A stretch of 38,261 nt of DNA, from positions 1-38,261 of the IMG/VR virus record IMGVR_UViG_3300041809_003479. One strand, written 5' to 3'. This DNA comes from a virus. Position 1 is the stretch's first letter. The number at the start of each line of letters is the position of its first letter. The notes below the pieces were generated by a model. It was not told where the DNA came from. It saw only the letters and a program-made list of their open reading frames with translations, and searched no databases. Both the position numbers and the translations under genes were made by a program. Below are positions 31,301 to 38,261 of this stretch, one piece after another.

Positions 31301-32132
31301 TGGCTGGCGCAACAATAACACCGCCGTGGGCGCCCAGGTGCAAGTGCAAGCCTCCGGCGGAACATGGAACACGCTGGGCAACATTCAAGGGCAGAGCTGC
31401 ACTTTTGTGGGCACCATCGGCACCACGTACAACGTGAGCGCGACCGGCTTCGATTGGCAAGGAAACTTGCTAGGCAACCCGGTTACGGGATTGATTACCG
31501 TGCAAGCCTCCACCAATGTGCCCGCCAACGTCACCGGGTTTAGTTGCGCCATCAACGCGAGTGGCTTGCCGGTGCTCACCTGGACCGCCGTCACCGGCGC
31601 GGATCACTACGAGATTCGCTACCAGGGCAGCCAGGACTATTACCCGTGGGACACGGCGACCGTGCTGTGGGATGGCACCGGAACAACGTGGACGGATATC
31701 ACGCTCCGCAACGGCATGTACATGATTGTCGCGGTGCTTTCCGTGGCCGCCGGCGGCCTCATGAGCCTCATTCCGGCGTACATCACGCCGTATCCCGATC
31801 CGCCCATTGTCACCATCTCGCAGAGCGCCACCAACACAAGCGGAAGCGGCGGAAGCGCAACGGCAAGCGCCGGAGTCACGGTCAACTCAAACGGTTCTGT
31901 CACTACGGCTGCAATCGTGTGGCTCACCATCTCCTGGACGTGGCCCAGCAACTATCCCACGCCTTCCGCCTTCAACGTCGTCGCTTTTACCGGGTCCGAT
32001 CCCACGGCGGCGGCTAACTACCTTTTCGATATGGTCACGGTCGGGGCTACCACCACGTCCTACACCGTCCCCGTTTGCCCAACCGCCGCAATGAGCATCG
32101 TCAACGCGGCTGTAAGGAGTGTGTATGCCTAA
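28296..32132 (+). CDS. tail tip fusion: gpI-like N-terminus and gpJ host-specificity protein (1278 aa)
   Basis: Residues about 38-112 form a ubiquitin-like beta-grasp domain with hydrophobic segments after it (about 116-136 and 145-171), the layout of lambda tail assembly protein I. From about 185 (GPKGLAQPGVPVPKAYGTMGWCG) the protein follows the central-fibre J family, through the baseplate hub domains, to fibronectin-III-like repeats near 975-1160 (VTGFSCAINASGLPVLTWTAV). I and J are separate genes in lambda. J forms the central fibre and binds the receptor. Confidence 0.85.
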   Translation: METNLIPALNAPIVSIAEAAPAPYVLPDIPDTLSLRPVRIIENLNPFHVEERRVIQIAPLDNESAAALVTRAAIHLDDYKCSLNGSLIPDAELWSTAVQPGDEIVLFPRAAGGRVWEMISMVALLTLVACFTGVGVGFAGFAAMMGMSGTAAGLIGAAALMGGSMLISWAFQPGQPSSPSWSSTYDPTGPKGLAQPGVPVPKAYGTMGWCGNVISSYVNFDGKDAYINCLVCYGWGQAVSISNVLINQQPISVFSNCSYQVRLGTNNQAPIDGFDRTTNGYPQEIEMLISNGPIVVQGTGTNVQGLDITVKFPSGLYRITGDGNDVPLKVIYKIEVSPHNTNTWTSPLFPNNTQTVATTHSNGTQTWPAWVVVPTDRFAGSGIVYASDNGTHTPGDLWSNTETVTTVNVDGTTSNTSATFRGEWQPCDPNLNQALATNWWQGYRVIENCTFSAFFDTVSVYGLAAGQWDVRVTKVAWEWDNNHYIFYSDATSSQTVCDCWLWNINEIFWSNLSYPNMILVGVKALATSQLNGGSIQLMSTIKHDIGADTVIPAQLSSYEHDNPAIVAYDMLVNPLYGMGIAANLIDVPAFVAWAAFNDQMVTNQDGSQVRRHIFSGAFDQAGDAWHALGVIGGMSRASIIQLGMRYTVILDAPGDPVQLFTVGNVKKDSFTEAWVALDDRCTLIEVDFADAARNYRMDLPVSVMTAADINSGLQPKITRTKLTGCTSRDQAWRWAYFHLMSTKLTLRTVQFSAPVEAVCCSLGSVIAIQSDVVQWAVGGRVQAGSTLNTLSVDRTDLTFAAASGWTVSVQHPVVQRGTAQVQSVSGLNVTMTAALPAGRIVKAVDGPGNEYIVTGYSGSTITLSGSTGSLSAGKVLTLYDCNVIDNLSVTAVAVTPGFGSVVSVSGQFSAVPSKDSAWAYGQSAGAQPAKLFRVVSIKKSGEFNFDIGAMEYNATIYTDVVPNYGEIVGVPDSSPVITDLTLVEQFQNGTLTGSSNSAVVSVGWRNNNTAVGAQVQVQASGGTWNTLGNIQGQSCTFVGTIGTTYNVSATGFDWQGNLLGNPVTGLITVQASTNVPANVTGFSCAINASGLPVLTWTAVTGADHYEIRYQGSQDYYPWDTATVLWDGTGTTWTDITLRNGMYMIVAVLSVAAGGLMSLIPAYITPYPDPPIVTISQSATNTSGSGGSATASAGVTVNSNGSVTTAAIVWLTISWTWPSNYPTPSAFNVVAFTGSDPTAAANYLFDMVTVGATTTSYTVPVCPTAAMSIVNAAVRSVYA

Positions 32133-34623
32133 TTCGCCTTGGACTGAAACAGGAAGCTCGATCAGTTTAGTACCGTCAACCACCACGATTGGCAGCGATC
32201 CGGAGAACGTCAACTATCTATCGAATCAGGACAAAATAAACCTGATGGCGCAATACACCGCCGAGTTGGCAATGAAAACCTCTCTCGATACGCTTGCCTC
32301 AACGTGGAGCGTGTCTAGCACCTTCTATGACAACGCGGTCGCGGGAATCAGCTCGGGACTCATCACAGCCGGTGCTCCATCGAACTGGGCAACCACCTGG
32401 CCGGATGGCACCACAAGCGGCCCGTGGCCCGGCATACAAACATCGCTGGCCAACCTGTGGGCACAGGTGGCAACCCAGCGCACGGCGTTGCAATCGTCTA
32501 TCTCCTCGGCACAGGCGGCGGCGGCACAGGCGGCGGCGGTATCGGCAGCGGCTACAGATGCAAGCACCAAGATGAATACCGCCATCGCGGACGCCCAAAG
32601 CTACGCCAACGGTGCACAAGCCGCTGCTATCAGTGCAGCGGCAACAGCGGCGGCGAATACTTATGCGGCATCAATATCCGCTCCGGTTATGGTTTCCACC
32701 CTTCCAATATTGCCTAGTAATAGCTATCCAGTGGGTAAGATCGCTTTACTTACAACAACAGGCGTCCTTTACTACAGTACGGGTAGCTCATGGACACTCG
32801 CCGGTGTATCGGGAAGCAGCATCGTCGCCAACAGTATCACAGCGGGACAGATTGCAGCGGGGGCGATTGGAGCAACTCAGATTGCAGCAAACTCGATTAC
32901 GGCGGGTAATCTTGTGGTTGCAAATTTCGATAACCTGATTCCAAACCCAAACAGTGAGCAAGCCGCACCCGCAGGGGGCTGGCCCACTGGTGCATGGGAG
33001 GGGATAAATGTAACCACTGCAACGTCCAATGACGGTACAAGGTGCCGATACATATCTAACAACCACGCGGTTGCTTGGGTCAAGATTACGCCTTTGATTC
33101 CATGCTCCGCTGGAGATTCTTTCTATTTTGAGGGGTGGGCCAAACGAGATAATTCACAGGTATCAGCGGCCAATGTGGCCTACGTTCAATTCTACGATTA
33201 TGCGGGGGTTGCGACGGGCGCATTTGCTACACCCGGAACCACAGCCACCTGGGCTAAGCTATCAGTGGCAGCCGTTGCCCCGCCCGGATCATCCTATACA
33301 CAAATCATTCTCGAAAATGATGACACCGGGTCAGCCGGATCAACATACTGGGATACGTTATATTTTCGCCGCATGGCAGACGCCAACTTGATCGTTGACG
33401 GCACTATCACCACTCAAAAGATTGCAGCGGGACAAATTACCACTACGCTCCTTGCAGCAAACGTGGTCACAGCGGCCAACATTCAAGCGGGTGCAATCAC
33501 CGCAAACAAGCTGGCAATTACACCAATCGGGTCAACTATCAATTATGACCCGGCTCTCTCAGACCCAACGGCTTGGACGTCGGCTAATGTTACTTTCTCC
33601 GGTGGTCCTGCCAACGCCAGCGGAGCCGTGGGAAATCCTTATGTTTCCAGCACCATTCAAGATGGATATGCTCAAAGTGTACAAGCATACCCGATTGACC
33701 CCACTAAGGTTTATAAACTGAGCGCCAATCTGTTTGCTGGAGCGGGAAATAACCGTTTCATGCTTATTTATGTACAGTTCCATGACGTGACAGGTGCAAG
33801 CATCGCCGGGTATTGGAGCAATGGCAGTGCAAGCACAGGTTATGCGGTGTACATTGGTCCCACGGCTTCAAACAATGCGTTTGCCCGGTATGGCTCACAG
33901 TTTGGAGCGGGCACAGCTCTCCCGATTCCTTCAAATGCTGCAACGTGCAACATCGGGATATGGTTCCAATTCAGTCAATCAGGCTCCACGTCAATTGGGC
34001 AGGCTGCTCAAGACCTACGCCTTGAGACGGTGGTAGATGCTTCTCTCATAGTTGACGGCACTATAACGGCCGCCAAGATCGCAGCTGGGGCCATAACAGC
34101 AAGCATGATTACCACCGGCACGCTCAACGCCACCAACGTAGCGGTTACCAACCTCAACGCAAGCAACATCACCACGGGCACGCTCAGCGCAAACATGGTG
34201 CTCTTTCCGGACGGCACAGAGTTGAGCACAGCCAACCGCGTTGTGACGATGTTTAAGCAGCCATCATCTGACAACATTGCTGTGGGATCAGGTACCGCAT
34301 TGATTCCAGGGTTGAGCTGGCCGGTAACTGTGCATTCGGGAGCCGATGTATTCAACTTTTTCGGAGCGCTCACCGCAGAGCAGACATCTGGAACAACCAA
34401 TAGCCCTGTGAATGTCTATTTTTATGTGGATGGGGTTTTTGCTGGGCTCTACCCGTGCGTCCCACGGTTCCCATCTCTCAACACCTGGTATGTCTTTCCG
34501 ATTGCCGCCACCGTCACAGGATTGACCACGGGGGCGCATACCATCGCGATCTACGCAAACAATAATGGGTATCCCTTCACCGTGAAAGCGGAAACGCGGG
34601 TCACCTGTCAGCAAATCTACTAA
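32125..34623 (+). CDS. tail fibre with repeated tail-fibre and carbohydrate-binding-like domains (832 aa)
   Basis: ATG 32125 follows AAGGAG (32114-32119) and overlaps the J stop. Residues about 100-185 are Ala-rich coiled coil. Three trimeric-fibre-type repeats (SITAGQIAAGAIGATQ near 236, LIVDGTITTQKIAAGQI near 421, LIVDGTITAAKIAAGAI near 640) separate two beta domains (about 265-415 and 460-635), the first opening with NLIPNPNSEQ as carbohydrate-binding modules do. Residues 690-832 form a distinct C-terminal domain. From about 32700 the DNA is visibly richer in A+T than neighbours. Likely receptor-binding fibre. Confidence 0.75.
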   Translation: MPNSPWTETGSSISLVPSTTTIGSDPENVNYLSNQDKINLMAQYTAELAMKTSLDTLASTWSVSSTFYDNAVAGISSGLITAGAPSNWATTWPDGTTSGPWPGIQTSLANLWAQVATQRTALQSSISSAQAAAAQAAAVSAAATDASTKMNTAIADAQSYANGAQAAAISAAATAAANTYAASISAPVMVSTLPILPSNSYPVGKIALLTTTGVLYYSTGSSWTLAGVSGSSIVANSITAGQIAAGAIGATQIAANSITAGNLVVANFDNLIPNPNSEQAAPAGGWPTGAWEGINVTTATSNDGTRCRYISNNHAVAWVKITPLIPCSAGDSFYFEGWAKRDNSQVSAANVAYVQFYDYAGVATGAFATPGTTATWAKLSVAAVAPPGSSYTQIILENDDTGSAGSTYWDTLYFRRMADANLIVDGTITTQKIAAGQITTTLLAANVVTAANIQAGAITANKLAITPIGSTINYDPALSDPTAWTSANVTFSGGPANASGAVGNPYVSSTIQDGYAQSVQAYPIDPTKVYKLSANLFAGAGNNRFMLIYVQFHDVTGASIAGYWSNGSASTGYAVYIGPTASNNAFARYGSQFGAGTALPIPSNAATCNIGIWFQFSQSGSTSIGQAAQDLRLETVVDASLIVDGTITAAKIAAGAITASMITTGTLNATNVAVTNLNASNITTGTLSANMVLFPDGTELSTANRVVTMFKQPSSDNIAVGSGTALIPGLSWPVTVHSGADVFNFFGALTAEQTSGTTNSPVNVYFYVDGVFAGLYPCVPRFPSLNTWYVFPIAATVTGLTTGAHTIAIYANNNGYPFTVKAETRVTCQQIY
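33389..34089 (+). repeat. imperfect 45-bp repeat within the fibre gene (two copies)
   Basis: The stretch 33389-33432 recurs with changes at 34045-34089; both contain GTTGACGGCACTAT and encode LIVDGTIT-x-x-KIAAG. It is the DNA trace of a duplicated fibre domain unit about 656 bases apart. Confidence 0.6.
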
Positions 34624-35063
34624 TGGTAGATCACGCCGAGAACAGGGGCCTGGCAGCCAGACGCCAGATACACATCCGGGGCCTTGCAGACGGGCAAGAA
34701 CAGGTTGTGAATCGCAAAGGGAGCCGCGATCGATATATCCGCCGCCGTCATCGCATAAGCCAATTTGCGGTGACGGTGAGCGGACAGCCTCCGCGCCACC
34801 CAGTATTGTGCGTAGACCATTCCGCCGGAGTAGAGGGCCATCACCGGCGGATGGTTGGCGATCCATCCCGGTAACGTGCCCTCTTTGTTGCCCGCCGATT
34901 CCGCCCAATGCGTTGAGTAGACATCCAGGCCCCGCGCCGCCGCGTCGGTGGCTAGCAGTGCCCATTCTGCGCGGTCAAGGCGCGGTGTAGGGGATTCAGG
35001 CAAAGACTGCGCATAGCCAACATTGGCAAATACCAAGACGAATGCGAAAAGAATCCCCTTCAT
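34620..35063 (-). CDS. exported/membrane hypothetical protein (147 aa), minus strand
   Basis: An N-terminal signal peptide (MKGILFAFVLVFANVGYAQS) is followed by RLDRAEWALLATDAAARGLDVYSTH, then hydrophobic stretches near 70-86 and 102-125. Good Shine-Dalgarno (GAGGTG) on the minus strand. It is convergent with the fibre gene (overlapping stops) and resembles chromosomally encoded small membrane proteins more than virion parts; a lysogen-expressed accessory gene is likely. No family name can be given. Confidence 0.65.
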   Translation of the reverse strand: MKGILFAFVLVFANVGYAQSLPESPTPRLDRAEWALLATDAAARGLDVYSTHWAESAGNKEGTLPGWIANHPPVMALYSGGMVYAQYWVARRLSAHRHRKLAYAMTAADISIAAPFAIHNLFLPVCKAPDVYLASGCQAPVLGVIYH

Positions 35064-35186
35064 CGTTCACCTCAAAGGTCGGAGCTTAACTCGTTACCGG
35101 CTGGATGTCGAGTGACAGCCGCCACTACTCCCAAAATGGCCTGTTTTTCGTGATCCGCGCCACACTCACCGTAGAGAGGGTGAGCG

Positions 35187-35633
35187 ATGCAACTGAGTGC
35201 GACCGGGCTTGCGCTGTTGAAACAATCCGAGGGTTTCCGTGGCAGCCGATACCTTGACGTTGCCGGCATTCCCACCATCGGCTACGGTCACCGCCTGTTG
35301 CCCGGTGAAAGCTATCCCAATGGAATCACTGAGGCGGAAGCCACGGTGATACTGAGCCGCGACGTGGCCATCTCCGAGGGCGCTGTTGCGCGCATGGCGC
35401 GGGTCACGCTCACACAAGGGCAGTTCGATGCGTTGGTTGATTTCGTGTTCAACCTGGGCCAGGGTCGGCTGGCCGGCTCCACGCTGCTCAAAGACTTGAA
35501 CGCGGGGCAATCGGATGCGGCTGCCCTCCAACTCTTGCAATGGGACCACGCCGGCGCAAAAGAGTGTGCGGCGCTCAAGACACGCCGCGCGGCGGAGTAC
35601 CAACTTTGGACCGGGCACGCGCCGGCAAAATAA
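35187..35633 (+). CDS. GH24 endolysin (T4/P21-type lysozyme, 148 aa)
   Basis: The catalytic triad spacing E-x8-D-x5-T is exact: Glu15 (KQSEGFR), Asp24 (YLDVAGIP) and Thr30 (PTIGYGH). The later helix TLTQGQFDALVDFVFNLGQG and STLLKDLNAG complete the family. It hydrolyses peptidoglycan glycan chains at the end of infection. No signal-arrest sequence is seen, so it needs a holin. AGAGAGGGTGAG precedes ATG 35187. Confidence 0.93.
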   Translation: MQLSATGLALLKQSEGFRGSRYLDVAGIPTIGYGHRLLPGESYPNGITEAEATVILSRDVAISEGAVARMARVTLTQGQFDALVDFVFNLGQGRLAGSTLLKDLNAGQSDAAALQLLQWDHAGAKECAALKTRRAAEYQLWTGHAPAK

Positions 35634-35680
35634 CAACCTCAACCATCAACCGGCCAACAGGCCAAAGGAAGGTTATTCGC

Positions 35681-36046
35681 ATGGGCAATGTTTTTGAGAC
35701 TATCGGGCACGATGTCAAGGTCGGTGCCGAGGATGTGGGCAAGGGCGTCGAGAAGGCCGTCGAGTTTGCCATCGTTCACCCCATCGAGTTCTGTGTCAAG
35801 GCCGAAGCGGTGATTGCCTCTGCGGTCAAGGATTCGCCGGAAGTCAAGACGGCCGTGCTGGGCCTGGTGAAACAGGCCACCGGCGTGATTGGCGACGTTG
35901 CCACGGCCACGGCAGAAAAGGGCATCAACCTTGCCGACGACGCCAAAGCCCTCGCGGACGCCGAGGCATTCTTCAACTACTTCAAGAGCACGTTCATTCC
36001 GCTCGTGGAGTCCCTGTACGCCGAAGTCAAGACGGACGTTCAGTAA
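35681..36046 (+). CDS. small helical phage protein after endolysin (121 aa)
   Basis: Start chosen at ATG 35681 (AAAGGAAGG upstream), beyond the endolysin stop. The product is predicted nearly all helix, with alternating hydrophobic patches (VEKAVEFAIVHPIEFCVKAEAVIASAV and FFNYFKSTFIPLVESLYAEVK). No clear transmembrane segment. Its place after the endolysin suggests a lysis accessory protein or a late structural protein. A hairpin follows. Confidence 0.6.
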   Translation: MGNVFETIGHDVKVGAEDVGKGVEKAVEFAIVHPIEFCVKAEAVIASAVKDSPEVKTAVLGLVKQATGVIGDVATATAEKGINLADDAKALADAEAFFNYFKSTFIPLVESLYAEVKTDVQ

Positions 36047-36066
36047 GTTCGCATCATTCACAACCC

Positions 36067-36094
36067 AAAGGCTCCGCTAACTCGCGGGGCCTTT
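36067..36094 (+). terminator. hairpin terminator after the lysis region
   Basis: AAAGGCTCCGC (36067-36077) pairs with GCGGGGCCTTT (36084-36094), one G-U pair, around a six-base loop. The stem itself ends in TTT and is followed by GCATTTG. Probable terminator, somewhat weak in its U tract. Confidence 0.65.
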
Positions 36095-36129
36095 GCATTT
36101 GTAGGCATAGTGAAGTTAGGGAGACGCCC

Positions 36130-36411
36130 GTGTCGCAAACTGAGTCAACAGCAATCCACGAACTAACTGAGGAAGTGCGGGGCCTCCGCACTGACTTGCG
36201 CGTGTTTTACACCAAGCTCTTTGGAGATGAAACCGGAGAGAACGCGCAAGGCCGCATTCCACGCATCGAAGCCACCCAGGCAAACCATGAACGCCGCATT
36301 CTTCGCATTGAGCGGTTCACGTGGATCGGCGCGGGCGCGGTGATGATCCTCGCATTCGCGGGCAAAGCAGTTGAGTTTATTTATCACATCGTTGGAATCG
36401 TGAGGCACTGA
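36130..36411 (+). CDS. single-span membrane protein, holin-like (93 aa)
   Basis: Begins at GTG 36130 after AGGGAGACGCCC. Residues 1-65 are a charged coiled coil, and residues about 66-88 (WIGAGAVMILAFAGKAVEFIYHIVGI) form one transmembrane helix near the C-terminus. This layout resembles XhlA-type haemolysin and holin-accessory proteins that anchor an endolysin system. It is the best holin candidate near the GH24 endolysin, but this is only by topology. Confidence 0.55.
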   Translation: MSQTESTAIHELTEEVRGLRTDLRVFYTKLFGDETGENAQGRIPRIEATQANHERRILRIERFTWIGAGAVMILAFAGKAVEFIYHIVGIVRH

Positions 36412-37529
36412 TGGCCACCGTACCTGTAAGCACCCAGCGCAAGATTGTGGAGCTGGCCGGCAAAGGACTCTCCAACCGCGCCATCGGCCTAAAACTCAAC
36501 CTGCACAATACCACCGTCATGCGCTACCGCCAGAGCGGCGTGCATGAGCCTATGACCGATCCGGTTGACGTGGACGCGGAGATTCGCAAGCACCTCCGTC
36601 GCGCCCCTGTCACCGTGGCCGATCTGGCCGGAATGATGGGAATCACCGCCGGCACAGTCAAGCGGACCATCGGCCAGATGAAAGAGCGCGGCGTGTTGAT
36701 TGCGGAACATCCGGGCGGCATCTTCGAGATGGCCTCCACAGTGAACCTCGCGCCGGGCCGCTTTGAACTCAAGTCCAAGCCAGGTGAAGAGCAAATCTAC
36801 GGCGTTACCTCTGACAACCATCTGTGCAGCAAGTACAGCCGTCTCGATGTGCTCAACGCAGCCTATGACCACTTTGAGCGCCGTGGCATTGAGCACGTAT
36901 TCAACGCCGGCAATTGGATCGATGGTGAGGCCCGGTTCAACAAGACAGAGCTGTTGACTGCGCCCGGCATGGACAATCAGCTTGACTACCTGATTGACAA
37001 GTTCCCCGTGCGCAAGGGAATCACCACGCATTTCATTGCCGGCGACGATCACGAGGGCTGGTATGCCCAGCGCGAGGGCATTGAGATTGGCCGCTATCTG
37101 GAGAACCGCGCCAAGGATGCCGGCCGCACCGATCTGCATTACCTGGGTTACGCGGAGTCCGACGTTTCTCTGCGATGCGGCTCCGGGGCCGCTGTGGCCC
37201 GCGTGGTGCATCCCGGCGGGGGTTCGGCCTATGCCACTAGCTACACGGCACAGAAGCTCGTGGAGAGCTATCAGGGAGGCGAGAAACCGCAAGTCCTTAT
37301 CATTGGCCACTACCACAAGTTTGAGTACGGCTTCCCGCGCGAGGTGCATTCCGTACAGGCCGGATGCACGGAAGATCAGAGCCTTTTCATGCGCAAGAAA
37401 AAGATTGCCGCGCACGTGGGCTTTCTGGAGTTGCGCATCAAGCAAGACTCCGCCGGCGTTATCACGCGCTTTGGCGTCGAATGGTTCCCATTCTTCGACC
37501 GTGGCTACTACGAGCGACGGTACAAGTAG
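36411..37529 (+). CDS. HTH - metallophosphoesterase fusion (372 aa)
   Basis: Residues 1-45 are a homeodomain-like HTH (RKIVELAGKGLSNRAIGLKL, then NTTVMRYRQSGV), and 55-105 are a winged helix (VTVADLAGMMGITAGTVKRTIGQM). From 128 it is a calcineurin-like phosphoesterase with SDNH (134-137), GNW (168-169 region), GDDHE (211-215) and GHYH (299-302). The expected two-metal site is present. Two DNA-binding modules suggest the enzyme acts on or near DNA, perhaps as a nuclease or as a regulator. Its substrate is not known. ATG 36411 overlaps the previous stop. Confidence 0.82.
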   Translation: MATVPVSTQRKIVELAGKGLSNRAIGLKLNLHNTTVMRYRQSGVHEPMTDPVDVDAEIRKHLRRAPVTVADLAGMMGITAGTVKRTIGQMKERGVLIAEHPGGIFEMASTVNLAPGRFELKSKPGEEQIYGVTSDNHLCSKYSRLDVLNAAYDHFERRGIEHVFNAGNWIDGEARFNKTELLTAPGMDNQLDYLIDKFPVRKGITTHFIAGDDHEGWYAQREGIEIGRYLENRAKDAGRTDLHYLGYAESDVSLRCGSGAAVARVVHPGGGSAYATSYTAQKLVESYQGGEKPQVLIIGHYHKFEYGFPREVHSVQAGCTEDQSLFMRKKKIAAHVGFLELRIKQDSAGVITRFGVEWFPFFDRGYYERRYK

Positions 37530-37539
37530 AGTCTTCATG

Positions 37540-37557
37540 TTGTTTCGTACGATACAA
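37540..37557. promoter_or_regulatory. palindromic operator (copy B)
   Basis: TTGTTTCGTACGATACAA is palindromic except for one pair. It shares GTACGATACAAA with the site at 11808-11819, and both stand 19-22 bases before the ATG of a small gene. A candidate binding site for one repressor acting on two loci. Confidence 0.6.
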
Positions 37558-37576
37558 AACCAAAGAAGGGGAGAGC

Positions 37577-37909
37577 ATGAGTCAAGCTGTGCTTGAGAGC
37601 ACCTTAACGCAATACCAATTCCTCAACGCCAAGTTCCTTGAGGCGATGAATGAGATTGGCAAGTATGGGAATGAGAAGTACGGGAAGGATAGTTTCCACC
37701 AACGCGCCCTGGCTGGAGACAAATCGCGCGGGAGCCTGGATCGTGCAAAGCCGGAAGTGATTGCCAGACACGCCGCCGATCACTTCGCGGATGGTAACGC
37801 CGGCATTCTTCACGATCACTTCCACACACGCACACATCAATATGCCGCGTCTGCCTTCAACGCCATGATGGAGTTCTACTTTGCCGGCCTGGAAGACGAG
37901 TCTACCTAG
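37577..37909 (+). CDS. putative dATP/dGTP diphosphohydrolase-like protein (110 aa)
   Basis: ATG 37577 follows AAGGGGAGAG and the operator at 37540. The pattern KYGNEKYGKDSF, then EVIARHAADHF and HTRTHQYAASAFNAMMEFYFAGL, with acidic and histidine residues spaced along helices, resembles the all-alpha MazG/MazZ-like dNTP pyrophosphohydrolases of phages, but the match is loose. If right, it would trim dNTP pools with the HD enzyme at 769. Could equally be an unknown helical protein. Confidence 0.5.
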   Translation: MSQAVLESTLTQYQFLNAKFLEAMNEIGKYGNEKYGKDSFHQRALAGDKSRGSLDRAKPEVIARHAADHFADGNAGILHDHFHTRTHQYAASAFNAMMEFYFAGLEDEST

Positions 37910-37949
37910 AGCGCGCCGCCGCCGATGCAGAGACAGCGCGCCCGTTCGG

Positions 37950-38261
37950 TTACACCTGCGGCTGTTGAGCGGTGTAGTGCTGTGCCGTCTCCGGCGTGAT
38001 GTGGCCCGCAAGGCGCGGGTCGCGCTTAACAAAGCATGAATTCAAGAGGTCGGTCAGGCGGCGCAACTCCAGCCGTTGGCCGGCCTCTTCTATGCTCTGC
38101 TCATCAAATTCCTGGGATCGAAGGAACTTTTTCAGCACTACCGCAAACATGATTGCGTCGTCGCCGCGAACGAATACACCTGGCCAGTCTTCCCCAAAGC
38201 GTACCGGGCCGGTTTCGATGCGTTCGTCGTTCAAAGGAAATTCCACTGTCTTGCGTCTCAT
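37950..38261 (-). CDS. hypothetical protein (103 aa), minus strand
   Basis: Reads from the last base of the window, starting ATGAGACGC on the minus strand, so it may be complete or have a start outside. It is charged, with WPGVFVRGDDAIMFAVVLKKFL and a helical EEAGQRLELRRLTDLLNSC. No family is recognised. It is convergent with the gene ending at 37909, the intervening 40 bases being G+C-rich with a GCGCGC inverted element. Confidence 0.5.
   Translation of the reverse strand: MRRKTVEFPLNDERIETGPVRFGEDWPGVFVRGDDAIMFAVVLKKFLRSQEFDEQSIEEAGQRLELRRLTDLLNSCFVKRDPRLAGHITPETAQHYTAQQPQV

Noticed and set aside
36489-37538. Long minus-strand open frame (349 codons)
   Set aside because: Entirely antisense to the metallophosphoesterase, whose active-site motifs are intact; composition is typical of a shadow frame.

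Overview
The window is phage DNA, most likely a temperate siphophage or prophage with lambda-style packaging and tail genes. Host: GC-rich coding, many predicted exported proteins with Ala-Gln cleavage sites, and overlapping start/stop codons point to a GC-rich, probably soil-type Gram-negative. Acidobacteriota is my best guess, but nothing in the sequence proves it. The window begins exactly on a plus-strand ATG and ends exactly on a minus-strand start codon, so it was probably cut at gene boundaries.

Layout. (1) 1-7375, early/replication arm, all plus strand and tightly overlapped: small DNA-binding proteins, an HD phosphohydrolase, a zinc-ribbon protein, a sigma-region-4-like protein, a small membrane protein, a sliding clamp (DnaN), a zinc/HTH protein, a lambda O-like initiator carrying iterons inside its own gene, a helicase-loader-like protein, an ASCH-like protein and a DUF5131 (Gp37/Gp68) protein. 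(2) 7376-9128, recombination junction: terminator, minus-strand tRNA-Arg(UCU), P4-type tyrosine integrase, and about 300 bp of non-coding DNA in front of the terminase. (3) 9129-20338, packaging and head: TerS (Nu1-like), TerL (GpA-like), a three-gene insert with a SprT-like metallopeptidase, a gpW-like connector, portal, two exported proteins, a DNA methyltransferase, a protease-capsid fusion and a FII-like joining protein. (4) 20397-34623, tail: an SSB inserted first, then tail terminator, tail tube with an N-terminal Ig domain, assembly chaperone, tape measure, a cassette with an exported DUF2846-like protein, a minus-strand superinfection-immunity protein and a minus-strand Z-like protein, then M-, L-, K- (NlpC/P60), I-J fusion and side-fibre genes. 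(5) 34620-38261, lysis and late accessory genes: exported minus-strand protein, GH24 endolysin, membrane-anchored protein, HTH-metallophosphoesterase, a putative nucleotide pyrophosphohydrolase and an unknown.

The main hidden signals are: two clusters of four CGAACG iterons with exact 10-bp spacing followed by a purine-rich A+T stretch inside the initiator gene (candidate origin); an 18-bp palindromic operator shared by two small genes 25.7 kb apart; a 12-bp hairpin that buries the start codon of the connector gene; an internal Shine-Dalgarno/ATG in the protease-capsid fusion that would make free capsid protein; and a minus-strand immunity cassette inside the tail operon. I did not find a CI/Cro-type repressor, a CRISPR array or an insertion sequence.
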